6,982 nt of DNA from Pseudomonadota bacterium. Its GTDB lineage: Bacteria > Pseudomonadota > Alphaproteobacteria > Reyranellales > Reyranellaceae. Below are positions 5,683 to 6,982 of this stretch, piece by piece. The stretch is taken from positions 1 through 6,982 of the forward strand of contig JAEWIV010000110.1 in assembly GCA_023386865.1 (NCBI GenBank), in the 5' to 3' direction. How positions within the stretch are numbered: the first letter of the stretch is position 1; each line of letters starts with the position of its first letter. The translations under genes and the position numbers were made by a program. Under the pieces are notes generated by a model. That model ran no database searches. It worked only from the letters and a program-made list of their open reading frames with translations, and was not told the DNA's origin.

Positions 5683-6982
5683 CTAGGCCGCGGCCGTCTT
5701 CGGAGCATAGAGGCCGGCCAGGTAGTTGGCCTTGGCGCGCGAGCGCGACAGCTTGCCCGACGAGGTCGTCGGCAGGCCCATGGCCGGCGCCACCAGCACG
5801 ACCTCGCAGTCGACGGCGATCGCCTCGCGCACCGCCTGGGCCACGTCGCTGGACAGCGTCTTGCGACCCTCCTCGCCGGACACGCGCGCCAGCACCGCCA
5901 CGACCACGCGCTCGCCCTCGATGCCGTCGACCGAGAACGCCACCGAATCGCCGTTCTTGACGATGCGGCGCGTCTCGATCGCCCATTCGATGTCCTGCGG
6001 CCAGATGTTGCGGCCGTTGACGATGATCAGGTCCTTGGCGCGGCCGGTGACGACGACCTCGCCGCCCAGCGTGTAGCCGAGGTCGCCGGTGTCGAGCCAA
6101 CCGTCCGTCAGCACCTCGCGCGTGGCCTCGGGCTCGCCGAAATAGCCCGGCATGACGCTGGGGCCGGCGATGAAGATGCGGCCGACCGCGCGGTCCGCCA
6201 GGACCTTGCCGGACTCGTCGCGCACTTCCAGGCGATGGCCGGGCAGCACCCTGCCGCACAGCACGAAGCGGCGCGTGCGGCGGCCGTCGTCGGTCGGCAT
6301 CGCATCGGTGCGCACGCCGGTGCCGTGCGGGCTGAAGGTGATGGCCAGGCACACCTCGGCCATGCCGTAGCTCGGGATGAAGGCCTTGGCGTCGAAGCCC
6401 GCCTTCTCGAAGGTCGCGGCGAAGCGTTCGAGGACGTCGGGCCGGATCATGTCGCCGCCGATGCCGGCGTGACGCCAGCACGTGAGATCGAGATCCTCCG
6501 GCACCTGGCTGGCGGCGCGACGCGTGGCGAGGTCGTAACCGAAGCTCGGGCTGTAGGCGATGGTGCCGCGATTGCGCGAGATCAGGTTCAGCCACTGCAT
6601 CGGCCGGCGCGCGAAGTCGCGCGGCGTCAGGTAGTCGAGCGAGAGCTGCGTGCTGAGCGGCGCCATCAGGAAGCCGATCAGGCCCATGTCGTGATAGAGC
6701 GGCAGCCAGCTCGCGGCGCGATCGCCCGGCACGACCTCCAGGCCGGCCGGCCCGGTGATGCCGGCGAGGTTGGCCATCAGCGCGGCCTGGGTGATCTGCA
6801 CGCCGTGCGGATGGCGCGTGCTGCCCGAGGAGAACTGTATGTAGCAGAGGTCGGCCGGACCGAGCGGCCGAAGATCGACCGGCTTCTCCGGCAGCGCCTC
6901 GATGACCGACATCCCGCCGTGCAGCCGCACCGCCGGGAACTCGGCGGATGCGTTGTCCAGGAAGCCCGCCAGGTCCTCGATG
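5683..6982 (-). CDS. acps: Fatty-acyl-AMP ligase / acyl-ACP synthetase of ceramide synthesis (5' partial)
   Basis: Adenylate-forming enzyme that activates a fatty acid with ATP and passes it to a carrier protein. The frame is open to the right edge, so about 432 C-terminal residues are seen of a family that is usually 550-600. Counting from the GTG at 6930, motifs are SSGSTRHPHGV (34-44), SWLPLYHDMGLIG (74-86), SPSFGYDLATRR (128-138), YGMAE (188-192), DTGDLGY (280-286), GRAKDLIIVNGRN (296-308) and the C-terminal catalytic lysine K393 in TTSSGKLSR (388-396). The LPLYHDMGLIG and GRNIWPQDIE forms are typical of the FAAL subgroup, not of acyl-CoA synthetases. Its presence beside a dedicated ACP supports ACP loading. 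GTG 6930 is not taken as the start because adenylation sequence continues through it to the edge. It is the first visible gene of the - strand unit; the operon promoter lies outside. Confidence 0.92.
   Translation of the reverse strand, partial: IEDLAGFLDNASAEFPAVRLHGGMSVIEALPEKPVDLRPLGPADLCYIQFSSGSTRHPHGVQITQAALMANLAGITGPAGLEVVPGDRAASWLPLYHDMGLIGFLMAPLSTQLSLDYLTPRDFARRPMQWLNLISRNRGTIAYSPSFGYDLATRRAASQVPEDLDLTCWRHAGIGGDMIRPDVLERFAATFEKAGFDAKAFIPSYGMAEVCLAITFSPHGTGVRTDAMPTDDGRRTRRFVLCGRVLPGHRLEVRDESGKVLADRAVGRIFIAGPSVMPGYFGEPEATREVLTDGWLDTGDLGYTLGGEVVVTGRAKDLIIVNGRNIWPQDIEWAIETRRIVKNGDSVAFSVDGIEGERVVVAVLARVSGEEGRKTLSSDVAQAVREAIAVDCEVVLVAPAMGLPTTSSGKLSRSRAKANYLAGLYAPKTAAA

Noticed and set aside
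5686..5695. Palindrome GGCCGCGGCC at the end of the ligase gene
   Set aside because: It has no loop or T-run and encodes the terminal alanines; expected by chance in such GC-rich DNA.

Overview
The window comes from a GC-rich bacterial chromosome with dense gene packing: short gaps, ATGA overlaps and Shine-Dalgarno sites. Gene content suggests an alphaproteobacterium, because the right-hand gene order matches the sphingolipid locus of Caulobacter crescentus. The exact taxon cannot be fixed from this sequence. There are seven protein-coding genes, two of them cut by the window edges, and no RNA gene, insertion sequence or CRISPR array. No gene-free stretch reaches 100 bases.

Left part (1-3035, + strand): three genes of an ABC-2 type exporter resembling Escherichia coli YbhF-YbhS-YbhR. 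The first is the C-terminal ATPase half of a probable double-ATPase protein, whose frame stays open to the left edge. It overlaps the first permease by 4 bases (ATGA), and the second permease follows after 5 bases. The two permeases resemble each other and are likely to form a heterodimeric channel.

Right part (3039-6982, - strand, transcribed right to left): a bacterial ceramide (sphingolipid) synthesis operon. Its order is fatty-acyl-AMP ligase/acyl-ACP synthetase (cut at the right edge), NAD(P)-dependent ceramide reductase (CerR-like), a dedicated acyl carrier protein, and serine palmitoyltransferase. This is the same order as the C. crescentus genes acps, cerR, acp and spt. In the known pathway the ligase loads a fatty acid on the carrier protein, Spt condenses the acyl chain with serine to 3-ketosphinganine, a ceramide synthase adds a second acyl chain, and CerR reduces the 3-keto group. 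The ceramide synthase (bCerS) is not in the window and would have to lie elsewhere.

The two units converge with only 3 bases between stop codons. The most notable non-coding signal is an AT-rich island upstream of acp (about 4690-4735). It holds a perfect 8-bp inverted repeat with a 20-base spacer that overlaps a possible promoter. The most interesting open question is whether the neighbouring YbhFSR-like exporter has any role in sphingolipid traffic. The sequence gives only proximity as evidence.
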